From assembly GCA_024692805.1 (NCBI GenBank), contig JAILMD010000001.1, forward strand, positions 1-25,587: a stretch of 25,587 nucleotides of DNA, read 5' to 3'. Source of the DNA: a bacterium. GTDB lineage: Bacteria > Bacillota > Clostridia > Christensenellales > UBA1242. A program made the translations under genes and the position numbers. Shown piece by piece: positions 8,008 to 15,063 of the stretch (the first letter of the stretch is position 1; every line of letters begins with the position of its first letter). A model generated the notes under the pieces. That model was not told the origin of the DNA and searched no databases. It worked only from the letters and a program-made list of their open reading frames with translations.

Positions 8008-8388
8008 TTAGTTTATAGCAACATTATCTGTTGAATCAAAAACAACTCCCGTTACGTTTACGTTAATTTGTTCTGCCTTAAAATCAGTCATTGATTCAAT
8101 GCTGCTTTTAATGTTTTCCTGAACTCTGAAAGCAACATCTCTAACTGAATAACCAAATAGCACATTAACAAAAACATCAACATAAACTGAACCTTCAACA
8201 AATTCAATTATAACGCCCTTTTTATAGTTTTTGTTGAATAGCTTTTTAGAGGTTTTAATTCCTTGAGTGTTAATTCCAGCAATTCCGCTAATTTCCTGCG
8301 TTGCAAGCGTTACAATGCTTCTAACAACATTGCGCTTATAACTAACATTTCCCTCGTCGGTTAACGTTATTTTCTTTCCTTGAGCCAT
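8008..8388 (-). CDS. Asp23/Gls24 family envelope stress protein (YqhY-like)
   Basis: Small 126-aa cytoplasmic protein with the Asp23/Gls24 pattern: GNVSYKRNVVRSIVTLATQEISGIAGI at the N-terminus, a central strand pair VYVDVFVNVLFGYSV, and RVQENIKSSIESMTDFKAEQINVNVTGVVF at the end. YqhY-type members lie next to nusB or accBC and are thought to affect lipid synthesis or envelope homeostasis; that role is from the family, not from this sequence. It is the first gene of the operon running to recN, with a good promoter at 8410-8438 and an AGAGGTGAG ribosome binding site. Confidence 0.92.
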   Translation of the reverse strand: MAQGKKITLTDEGNVSYKRNVVRSIVTLATQEISGIAGINTQGIKTSKKLFNKNYKKGVIIEFVEGSVYVDVFVNVLFGYSVRDVAFRVQENIKSSIESMTDFKAEQINVNVTGVVFDSTDNVAIN

Positions 8389-8400
8389 ACTCTCACCTCT

Positions 8401-8412
8401 ACTAAATTTAGT
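8401..8412. repeat. 12-bp perfect palindrome at the asp23 transcription start
   Basis: ACTAAATTTAGT overlaps the last bases of the -10 box and the expected start site of the asp23 promoter. It is a possible operator, but palindromes of this size are not rare in AT-rich DNA. Confidence 0.4.
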
Positions 8413-8438
8413 ATATCACATTATTTTCTCTTTTGCAA
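8410..8438 (-). promoter_or_regulatory. Promoter of the asp23-recN operon
   Basis: Minus strand: TTGCAA (8433-8438), 17-bp spacer, TATACT (8410-8415), with an extended -10 TG one base upstream. The start site is expected near 8403, leaving a leader of about 15 nt with the AGGTGAG site. Confidence 0.75.
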
Positions 8439-8530
8439 TAATTTTAAAGTTTAACACAAACAAATGTTTATAAAATTTAAACATAAACCACTTTGTTTTT
8501 CATATTTATAAACAACAAAATTTTAATTCC

Positions 8531-8659
8531 ATAGAAACTTTAAGATTTAGATGCGTAAGAAGGCAACAAAAAAATTCGGGGTCGGAGCATACTTATTGTA
8601 TGTGACCGCCTCGAATTTTTTAATTAACGCACTTAGGCGCCAAATATTAAAGTTTCTAT
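8531..8659. repeat. 129-bp nested palindrome across the tuf stop codon
   Basis: The outer arms ATAGAAACTTTAA (8531-8543) and TTAAAGTTTCTAT (8647-8659) are perfect 13-bp inverted repeats. They enclose TGCGT/ACGCA pairing and a central hairpin (8569-8621). The right arm includes the tuf TAG stop (8656-8658). This is more structure than a terminator needs; it may be a small inserted element or a structured 3' UTR. Confidence 0.6.
8569..8621 (-). terminator. Terminator after tuf (end of the str operon)
   Basis: Minus strand: stem AAAAAATTCG / CGAATTTTTT (10 bp) with further inner pairing GTATG/CATAC around a short AATAA loop, followed by a U-run. It begins about 35 nt after the tuf stop. Confidence 0.8.
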
Positions 8660-9873
8660 TTAATAATTTTAGAAACAACACCAGAACCAACTGTTCTGCC
8701 GCCTTCACGAATAGCGAAACGAAGTCCCTCTTCAATAGCGATAGGGGTGATAAGTGTTACAGTCATTCTTGTGTTATCACCAGGCATAACCATTTCAGTT
8801 CCTTCTGGAAGTTGGATAGAACCAGTAACGTCAGTAGTTCTGAAATAGAATTGTGGACGATAGTTGTTAAAGAATGCAGTGTGACGACCACCTTCGTCTT
8901 TTGTTAATACGTAAACTTCAGCAGTAAATTCAGTGTGTGGATGAATTGTTCCTGGTTTGCAAAGAACTTGACCACGTTCAACGTCTGTTCTTTGGATACC
9001 ACGAAGAAGAACACCAATGTTGTATCCAGCAACGGCTTCGTCAAGAAGTTTTCTGAACATTTCGATACCAGTTACAACTGTTTGTTGTGCTTTCTCAGTC
9101 ATACCAACGATTTCAACTGTATCGTTAATTTTAAGAGTTCCTCTCTCAACACGACCAGTAACAACGGTTCCACGACCAGTGATTGTGAAAACGTCTTCGA
9201 TTGGCATAAGGAATGGTTTATCAGTATCACGAGCAGGAGTTGGGATATAACTATCAACAGCGTCCATAAGGTCACGGATAGGTTTAATATCTGGGCTATC
9301 CCATTTTCCAGCTTTTGCAGCTTCAAGAGCTTGGAATGCTGATCCACGAATAATAGGAGTGTTGTCTCCATCAAATTCGTATTGGTTAAGTAATTCACGA
9401 ATTTCCATTTCAACAAGGTCAGCGAGTTCTGTGTCTCCGCCTAATTGATCCATTTTGTTCATGAATACTACGATTTTAGGAACGCCTACCTGACGAGCAA
9501 GAAGGATGTGTTCCCTAGTTTGTGGCATTGGGCCATCTGTTGCTGCAACAACAAGGATTGCTCCATCCATTTGTGCAGCACCGGTGATCATGTTTTTAAC
9601 ATAGTCAGCGTGTCCTGGGCAGTCTACGTGAGCGTAGTGCCTGTTTGCAGTTTGGTATTCAATATGAGCAGTGTTAATTGTAATACCTCTTGCTTTCTCT
9701 TCTGGAGCTGAGTCAATTTGTGCATAGTCTCTAACTTCGTTGCTGTTAGGGTCGTAGTCATGAGCCATAACAAATGAAATAGCAGCAGAAAGAGTTGTTT
9801 TACCGTGGTCAACGTGTCCAATAGTACCAACGTTAACGTGAGGTTTTGAGTTGTCAAATTTTGCTTTTGCCAT
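8656..9873 (-). CDS. tuf: Elongation factor Tu
   Basis: GTPase that delivers aminoacyl-tRNA to the ribosome. The G-domain motifs are all present: GHVDHGKT (18-25), effector region RGITINTAHIEY, DCPGHADYVKN and NKMD. Domains II and III are complete (for example EDVFTITGRGTVVTGRVERG and the C-terminal EGGRTVGSGVVSKIIK). The length of 405 aa is normal. It is last in the str operon, 28 bp after fusA, with AAAGGAG before the ATG. Codon use is visibly more optimised than in neighbouring genes, giving several long open shadow frames that I do not annotate. Confidence 0.99.
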   Translation of the reverse strand: MAKAKFDNSKPHVNVGTIGHVDHGKTTLSAAISFVMAHDYDPNSNEVRDYAQIDSAPEEKARGITINTAHIEYQTANRHYAHVDCPGHADYVKNMITGAAQMDGAILVVAATDGPMPQTREHILLARQVGVPKIVVFMNKMDQLGGDTELADLVEMEIRELLNQYEFDGDNTPIIRGSAFQALEAAKAGKWDSPDIKPIRDLMDAVDSYIPTPARDTDKPFLMPIEDVFTITGRGTVVTGRVERGTLKINDTVEIVGMTEKAQQTVVTGIEMFRKLLDEAVAGYNIGVLLRGIQRTDVERGQVLCKPGTIHPHTEFTAEVYVLTKDEGGRHTAFFNNYRPQFYFRTTDVTGSIQLPEGTEMVMPGDNTRMTVTLITPIAIEEGLRFAIREGGRTVGSGVVSKIIK

Positions 9874-9901
9874 TTTTTTCTCCTTTTTTTATTTTATTTT
9901 T

Positions 9902-11970
9902 TTATTTTTTGCTGTCGCCGATTATCTTTTCAGCAACATTTCTAGGAACCTCGCTATAGTGTGATGGTTCCATTGTGTAGTTACCACGCCCCTGCGTGTT
10001 AGAACGTAAGTCACTTACGTATCCAAACATTTCAGCAAGTGGAATTTCCGCACGAATGGTTTGCACACCATTTTTAAGGTTTGTTCCTAGCACGTTACCA
10101 CGACGGCGACTAACATCTCCCATAACATCGCCAAGATATTGGTCAGGAACCTCAATCTCAACGTACATGATTGGCTCAAGGATAACAGGATTTGCTTTTC
10201 TCATTCCTTCCTTGAATGCCATTGAAGCGGCAATCTTAAATGCCATTTCCGAAGAGTCAACTTCGTGATAACTACCATCAATAACTGTTGCCTTAAAGTC
10301 AACAGTTTCGTATCCAGCAAGAACACCACTTAATTTGGCTTCTTGGATACCTTTATCAACTGCTGGAATATATTCTTTAGGAATTGATCCACCAACTGTT
10401 TTATCTTCAAATTGATAACCAGATCCTGGAGCAAGTGGTTCAAATTCAACGATACAGTGACCGTATTGACCTTTACCACCACTTTGCTTAATATATTTAC
10501 CTTCGCTAGTTACTTTTGACTTAAATGCTTCGCGGTAAGCAACTTGAGGCGCACCAACGTTACATTCAACTTTATATTCCCTTCTCATACGGTCAATGAT
10601 AATGTCAAGGTGAAGTTCACCCATTCCGCTAATAATTGTTTGGCCGGTTTCATTATCAGTATAACGTTTAAATGAAGGGTCTTCTTCAGCAAGTTTTGCT
10701 AAGGCAATAGCCATTTTTTCTTGGTCTGCCTTTGTTTTAGGCTCAACTGCTTTAGAAATAACTGGTTCTGGGAATTCCATAGGATCAAGAATTATTGGGT
10801 GAGCTTCATCGCAAAGTGTTTCGCCTGTTGTTGTGTCTTTAAGGCCAACAATAGCAACGATATCTCCTGCGTAAGCTTCACTTTCTTCTGTTCTTGAGTT
10901 AGCGTGCATTCTAACAAGCCTTCCAATTCTTTCTTTACTGTCTTTATTTGAGTTGTAAACATAAGAACCGGTTGTTATCTTACCGCTATAAATTCTATAG
11001 AATGTTAATGTTCCAAATGGGTCCTTAGCAATCTTAAATGCAAGGCCGGCAAGTGGTTCATTGTCATCAGCTTTACGATAAATTGTGTTGCCATTCATAT
11101 CAACACCTTTAACAGGTGGGATATCAAGAGGGCTTGGGAAGTAATCAACAACTGCATCAAGCAATAATTGAGTTCCCTTATTCTTATAACTTGATCCGCA
11201 AAGAACAGGAGTCATTTGAAGTGAAATTGTTGCTTTTCTGATTGCTGTTTTTAATTCTTCTTTACTAAACTCTTCACCATTAAAGAATTTCTCAAGAAGG
11301 GCGTCATCAGTTTCAGCAACGGCTTCATTTAATTTTGCTCTATATTCTTAGCAAGGTCAACCATATCAGCAGGAATATCAGTTATTTCCATATTCTTGCC
11401 TTCGTCATCTTTATAAACAACGGCGTGCATTTCAACTAGGTCAACAACACCAACAAATGTGTCTTCTTTTCCGATTGGAAGTTGAAGAGGAACGGCGTTT
11501 GCGCCAAGTTGTTCTCTCATTGCGTTAACTGCAAAATAGAAGTCAGCGCCAAGAGTATCCATTTTATTGATATAAGCAATTCTAGGAACGCCATATTTAT
11601 CAGCTTGTTTCCAAACTTTGATTGATTGCGCTTGAACACCTTCTTTAGCAGTAAATAATTCAATAGCGCCATCAAGAACTTTAAGGCTTCTTTCAACTTC
11701 AATAGTAAAGTCAACGTGGCCAGGCGTGTCAATAATGTTAATTTTATGGTTTTTCCAAACACAAGTTGTTGCGGCTGAAGTGATTGTTATACCACGTTCT
11801 TGTTCTTGAGCCATCCAGTCCATAGTTGCTTGACCATCATGAACTTCACCAATCTTGTGAGATTTACCAGTGTAATACAAAATTCTTTCGGTTGTTGTTG
11901 TTTTTCCGGCATCAATATGAGCCATAATACCGATATTACGAATTTTCTCTAACGCATAATCTCTGGGCAT
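9902..11970 (-). CDS. fusA: Elongation factor G, split by a one-base frameshift
   Basis: Translocation GTPase of the ribosome. The N-terminal part (11329-11970) carries AHIDAGKT, RGITITSAATT, DTPGHVDFTIEVERS and NKMD. The rest (to 9902) carries domains II-V, ending in NYTMEPSHYSEVPRNVAEKII. The frame breaks at about 11346/11347: after DMVDLAK the reading frame runs into NIEQN and a stop. Re-reading one base (-1) gives EYRAKLNEAVAETDDALLEK and continues without a break to the C-terminus. With one base restored the product would be 689 aa, the normal EF-G size. Since EF-G is essential, an assembly or sequencing error, or a second copy elsewhere, is more likely than real loss. The start has AAGGAG. 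It is followed by tuf after 28 bp and has its own promoter upstream. Confidence 0.95.
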
Positions 11971-11997
11971 AAATTTTCTCCTTAATAATACTTTATA

Positions 11998-12026
11998 ATT
12001 ATAACCAATTAAAAATTTTTGCGCAA
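11998..12026 (-). promoter_or_regulatory. Internal promoter for fusA-tuf
   Basis: Minus strand: TTGCGC (12021-12026), 17-bp spacer, perfect TATAAT (11998-12003). It lies 28 bp before the fusA start, after the rpsG hairpin, so fusA-tuf can be transcribed apart from rpsL-rpsG. Confidence 0.75.
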
Positions 12027-12061
12027 GTTTTTTTTAATTGTTTTTAAATTTAGTTAAAATT

Positions 12062-12085
12062 AAAGGAAGGCCTTCGCCTTCCCTT
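12062..12085 (-). terminator. Hairpin after rpsG, likely terminator
   Basis: Minus strand: AAAGGGAAGGC-GAAG-GCCTTCCTTT, a strong stem with one bulged G. It is followed by an imperfect U-rich stretch and starts 8 bp after the rpsG stop. Partial read-through into fusA is plausible. Confidence 0.7.
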
Positions 12086-12093
12086 TATTAATT

Positions 12094-12564
12094 TTACCAC
12101 TTATATGATGCAAATGCCTTATTTGCTTCAGCCATTCTGTGAACTTCTTCTTTCTTCTTGAAAGCTCCACCAGTGCTGTTAAATGCATCCATAAGCTCGC
12201 CTGCAAGTTTAGCGGCCATTGTTCTTTCGCTTCTTTTCTTAGCGTTTTCAACAATCCATCTAATTGCAAGGGTTTGACGACGCGCTGCTCTAATTTCCAT
12301 AGGAACTTGATAAGTTGAACCACCAACTCTTCTTGCTTTTACCTCTAAAACTGGTTTAACATTTTCTAGAGCTGTGTTAAAAACTTCAAGAGCAGGTTTC
12401 CCTAACTTTTCTTCACAAGCATTAAGAGCGTCATAAACTATAGTTTGTGCGATTGTTCTTTTACCATCAAGCATAATTTGGTTAATAAGTTTTGTTATAA
12501 CTGTTGAATTATACTTTGTGTCTGGTAAAACTTCACGAACTTCCGCTTGGTTTCTTCTTGACAT
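12094..12564 (-). CDS. rpsG: 30S ribosomal protein S7
   Basis: Primary 16S rRNA binding protein of the small-subunit head. The N-terminus MSRRNQAEVREVLPDTKYNS and blocks KLINQIMLDGKRTIAQ, ARRVGGSTYQVPMEI, RQTLAIRWIVENAKKRSERTM and KKKEEVHRMAEANKAFASYKW are diagnostic. The length of 156 aa is normal. It lies 34 bp after rpsL with a GAGGAG site, in the conserved rpsL-rpsG-fusA-tuf order. Confidence 0.99.
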   Translation of the reverse strand: MSRRNQAEVREVLPDTKYNSTVITKLINQIMLDGKRTIAQTIVYDALNACEEKLGKPALEVFNTALENVKPVLEVKARRVGGSTYQVPMEIRAARRQTLAIRWIVENAKKRSERTMAAKLAGELMDAFNSTGGAFKKKEEVHRMAEANKAFASYKW

Positions 12565-12598
12565 AATGTTTCTCCTCTTTTAATTTTGTAGATTAACT

Positions 12599-12976
12599 CT
12601 ACTTAGGCCTTTTAGCGCCATATTTACTTCTTCCTTGCTTACGGTCTTTAACACCGGCAGTATCAAGCGTTCCTCTAACGATATGATATCTAACGCCTGG
12701 AAGATCTTTAACACGACCACCACGAATTAGAACAACACTGTGTTCTTGAAGATTGTGGCCGATTCCTGGAATATAAACCGTTCCTTCCATCCTGTTAGAT
12801 AGCTTAACTCTTGCGATTTTTCTTAATGCAGAGTTTGGCTTTTTAGGAGAAGTTGTTGTTACGCTTAAACAAACTCCTCTTTTTTGAGGACATTCCTCAA
12901 GGATCGGAGATTTTGATTTATATGTTTGTTTTTCTCTACCTTTACCATGTCTGATTAACTGGTTAGTGGTTGGCAT
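12599..12976 (-). CDS. rpsL: 30S ribosomal protein S12
   Basis: Decoding-centre protein. It begins MPTTNQLIRHGKGR and contains the PKKPNSALRKIARVKLSNR and GRVKDLPGVRYHIVRG loops where streptomycin-resistance changes occur in other bacteria. The lysines usual for streptomycin sensitivity are present in these loops. The length is 125 aa. An open frame continues 34 codons upstream, but the GGAGGT site 7 nt before ATG 12974-12976 and the family N-terminus fix this start. It is the first gene of the str operon. Confidence 0.99.
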   Translation of the reverse strand: MPTTNQLIRHGKGREKQTYKSKSPILEECPQKRGVCLSVTTTSPKKPNSALRKIARVKLSNRMEGTVYIPGIGHNLQEHSVVLIRGGRVKDLPGVRYHIVRGTLDTAGVKDRKQGRSKYGAKRPK

Positions 12977-13104
12977 AAATATACCTCCATAAATAATTTG
13001 GCGAAAACCCTCTAAAAGCCCCATGAGGAATTTTCTTAAGTGCCTTTTTTGCTCTTTATCACACCTTAAAATAAGCAATAAAACACCTAAACATAATTCT
13101 ATGC
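12977..13104 (-). promoter_or_regulatory. Structured 5' leader of rpsL
   Basis: The leader is about 128 nt from the predicted start site to the rpsL ATG. It can form a hairpin in which GAAAA..CCTC pairs with GAGG.TTTTC (around 13010-13045), about 35-65 nt before the ATG. It may be an autoregulatory r-protein leader, but I cannot match it to a described class. Confidence 0.35.
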
Positions 13105-13110
13105 TCCGCT

Positions 13111-13139
13111 ATTTTAACAAATTTAGTTAAATAAGTCAA
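13111..13139 (-). promoter_or_regulatory. Promoter of the rpsL-rpsG (str) operon
   Basis: Minus strand: TTGACT (13134-13139), 17-bp spacer, TAAAAT (13111-13116), with an extended -10 TG. Both hexamers match 5/6 of consensus. Confidence 0.8.
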
Positions 13140-13176
13140 TACAATTTAAAAATTTTTCAAAAAAATTTAGCATAAA

Positions 13177-13202
13177 AAAACCTAACAAGCGCGTTAGGTT
13201 TT
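13177..13202 (-). terminator. Terminator after the 13211-14877 operon
   Basis: Minus strand: AAAACCTAAC / GTTAGGTTTT (10-bp stem, 6-nt loop) followed by more U. It begins 9 bp after the stop of the 180-aa gene. The arms are A- and T-flanked on both sides, so it could work in either direction. Confidence 0.9.
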
Positions 13203-13210
13203 TAAACTTT

Positions 13211-13753
13211 CTATCTATTTTTTTCTTGCTCAATAATTTTAGGGTTTTTAGTTCTAACAAAACCAATTTTATATTCCGTTTTCTTAATCTTTCCAACTTG
13301 AGGTAACATTTCAATTGGAAGGTAACTTTCAATTTTTGCTAAAATCTCGTTGCGTTGTTTTTTTGTTATCTCATAAGAATAGAAATAACCTAATTTTTTA
13401 AGGTCAACCCCTAAAACTTGGGCATATTCATCAAGTTTTGTAAACTCTGATTGAACTTTAAATTCTTCTATTGTAAACGAAATTAGGTCAAGCAAATCAT
13501 CTTTCTTTTCAAAATCAGATTGTTTTGTTAACTTGAAGATTTTTTTCTTTAACTTTTTAGGCAAAACTTCAATAATTGAGCCCATAGCATCAAGAAATTC
13601 TTCATTTGATTCAACGTCACCAAGTTTAAAAAGATGCTTCATTGCCTCATATTCATTAACTCTTTGAGTATATTCAAGGCTAACAAGCCCATCTTCTTCC
13701 TGAACGATTTCCCAACCAATAACGTTAGCTAATTCTAATAATCTTTTTTTCAA
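13211..13753 (-). CDS. Unknown 180-aa charged protein, third gene of the HicB-like operon
   Basis: I do not recognise this protein. It is soluble and mostly helical by composition, with a Lys/Glu-rich centre (KKLKKKIFKLTKQSDFEKKDDLLDL is abridged here) and a basic C-terminal region with YKIGFVRTKNPKII. No membrane segment or catalytic motif is visible. The start is TTG, 2 bp after the stop of the preceding gene; no in-frame ATG exists upstream because a stop lies 4 codons back. The Shine-Dalgarno is weak, so translation probably depends on coupling. It is followed by a strong terminator, so it ends the operon. Confidence 0.7.
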   Translation of the reverse strand: MKKRLLELANVIGWEIVQEEDGLVSLEYTQRVNEYEAMKHLFKLGDVESNEEFLDAMGSIIEVLPKKLKKKIFKLTKQSDFEKKDDLLDLISFTIEEFKVQSEFTKLDEYAQVLGVDLKKLGYFYSYEITKKQRNEILAKIESYLPIEMLPQVGKIKKTEYKIGFVRTKNPKIIEQEKNR

Positions 13754-13755
13754 TG

Positions 13756-14535
13756 TTATTCTTTAGCCCCTTCACTATCTGAATCATATAAATCAACTCT
13801 CTTAAATTGATGAGCGTTCATACTAATTAGTTCGTTAACTTTATCAACAACATCATTAGCATCTTCAACAATTTTGTTTGCTCCAAAATTGTTTTCAAGA
13901 GCCTCAACATCTTCTCTAAATGCTTCTTTAGATTTAAATGTGCTAATAGTTGAGCACGCAACAACTTGTCTCATTGAAGTTACTTTATATAAGGCATTTT
14001 TCTTACCATCAAACTCATAATCTTGGCAAAGCCCTTCAACAATATCACCAAAACGATCTGGATTTTCTCTCGCCTTGTCGTTAACAACAGCATATTTGCC
14101 TTGCATCCATTCATTCCAATCAGCACTAATTGGTCTGTTTGGAATTTTTTCAGGCAATTTTGAATCAGATAAATCAAAAGTTGCAAACCTATCATAAAGC
14201 ATTTTAGCAAAAAACTCTTTTCTTCCATTTAAAGACATCCTGGCTTCAGTTGGAAGTTGTAAAGCATTATCAATTCCGTCCATAACTTCAAAAAATGCTT
14301 CAGGGTTATCAATTATAAGTTTTTCAACACTAAAATATTGAGAAATCCCCTCTTTTTTTAGAAAAAATGCTAAACTGTTATTATGTAAACTTCTGACGTC
14401 TGGCCTTGCACCACCCAAAATAAGCGTTGAAACCATAGTATGTAATCTTTCAGCAGAAGTCATCTTGCTAAAATTAAATCTTTGGTTAGCCATATATTCT
14501 CTCATTTCACGTTCTGCTTTTTCGTAATTCTCCAT
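13756..14535 (-). CDS. Unknown 259-aa protein, second gene of the HicB-like operon
   Basis: I do not recognise this protein. It is acidic and soluble, apparently helical, with no signal peptide or membrane helix. Visible parts are an N-terminal charged helix (MENYEKAEREMREYMANQ), a segment with MVSTLILGGARPDVRSLHNN (about 34-53), a Trp-containing block ISADWNEWMQGKYAVVNDKA, and an acidic end DLYDSDSEGAKE. No catalytic signature is apparent. It lies 9 bp after the HicB-like gene with an AGGAGG-type site, and 2 bp before the next gene, so the three are co-transcribed. Confidence 0.8.
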   Translation of the reverse strand: MENYEKAEREMREYMANQRFNFSKMTSAERLHTMVSTLILGGARPDVRSLHNNSLAFFLKKEGISQYFSVEKLIIDNPEAFFEVMDGIDNALQLPTEARMSLNGRKEFFAKMLYDRFATFDLSDSKLPEKIPNRPISADWNEWMQGKYAVVNDKARENPDRFGDIVEGLCQDYEFDGKKNALYKVTSMRQVVACSTISTFKSKEAFREDVEALENNFGANKIVEDANDVVDKVNELISMNAHQFKRVDLYDSDSEGAKE

Positions 14536-14544
14536 AAAATCCTC

Positions 14545-14877
14545 CTATTCGGTTTGACTAACTAAACTCATTAACTGACTAAAATCTTCGTCAGAAACAT
14601 TTTTATCAACAGGCGCTGCATCTGAATTAACGTCAACTAGCAAAACATCTCTTTTTGGGTTAAGAGCGCAAGTTTCTTTAAAGCTTGTTGCTGGGTTAAT
14701 AACTCCCCCAAACTTGATTGACCAATCAACAAAATTCTGCAAGTGATCCTTAGCGCTAAGATAAGCGTTTTCAACGGTATCACTTGAAGCGATAATATCT
14801 AGGTCATCAATTAAAAGTGTGCTAGTTTCATTTTCATCATCTGCATAATAAAGTGCAGGGTAAATAAATTGTTTCAT
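14545..14877 (-). CDS. HicB-like (antitoxin-fold) protein, no HicA partner
   Basis: The first 60 residues fit the HicB partial RNase-H-like fold: MKQFIYPALYYADDEN, then a strand with LLIDDLDIIASSDTVENAYLSAKDHLQNFV, the usual Asp-Leu, Gly/Ser-x-Thr-x-x-x-Ala and helix pattern. In classical modules HicB neutralises the small mRNA-cleaving toxin HicA. No HicA-like gene is visible and there is no obvious C-terminal DNA-binding domain, so it is an orphan or has another role. The start is the ATG at 14875-14877, preceded by GAGGGAAGAA; a longer frame starting at a TTG 7 codons upstream is less likely. It is the first gene of a three-gene operon. Confidence 0.75.
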   Translation of the reverse strand: MKQFIYPALYYADDENETSTLLIDDLDIIASSDTVENAYLSAKDHLQNFVDWSIKFGGVINPATSFKETCALNPKRDVLLVDVNSDAAPVDKNVSDEDFSQLMSLVSQTE

Positions 14878-14910
14878 TTCTTCCCTCTCAATCAACAATA
14901 TATCAATATA

Positions 14911-14939
14911 ATAATAGCAAATTTTTGAGAAGTGAGCAA
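14911..14939 (-). promoter_or_regulatory. Promoter of the HicB-like operon
   Basis: Minus strand: TTGCTC (14934-14939), 17-bp spacer, TATTAT (14911-14916) with an extended -10 TG. The start site would be near 14904, giving a leader of about 27 nt. The rest of the 186-bp gap holds the thyX terminator and AT-rich sequence without a gene. Confidence 0.6.
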
Positions 14940-15037
14940 ATGATTTTTGTTACTTTTTATTTACACGTTTATTTTAACATAAAACGACCAAATTTAAAAG
15001 GTTTGTTTTAAAATTTCTTTATATAAATATAAAGAAA

Positions 15038-15059
15038 AAGCAACACAATTGTGTTGCTT
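15038..15059 (-). terminator. Terminator after thyX
   Basis: A perfect 22-bp palindrome (arms AAGCAACACAA / TTGTGTTGCTT) followed by U on the minus strand, 4 bp after the thyX stop. Confidence 0.9.
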
Positions 15060-15063
15060 AAAA

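Noticed and set aside
8656..9873. Several long open frames on both strands inside tuf (and similar ones in fusA, ileS, thyX).
   Set aside because: They are shadows caused by optimised codon use of a strongly conserved gene; none has a ribosome site, promoter or recognisable product.
11320..11360. Programmed -1 frameshifting in fusA.
   Set aside because: The shift site lacks a slippery heptamer and no downstream structure is obvious; EF-G is not known to be recoded. A sequence error is more likely.
12977..13078. A 34-codon N-terminal extension of rpsL.
   Set aside because: S12 proteins begin MPTTNQ-like, and a GGAGGT site lies just before that ATG; the extension is leader sequence that happens to be open.
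13211..14877. A complete HicAB toxin-antitoxin module.
   Set aside because: No small HicA-like gene is present in or next to the operon.
14878..14898. A 7-codon longer HicB-like protein starting at TTG.
   Set aside because: The ATG has an ideal GAGGGA site and gives the usual family N-terminus (MKQFIYPA).
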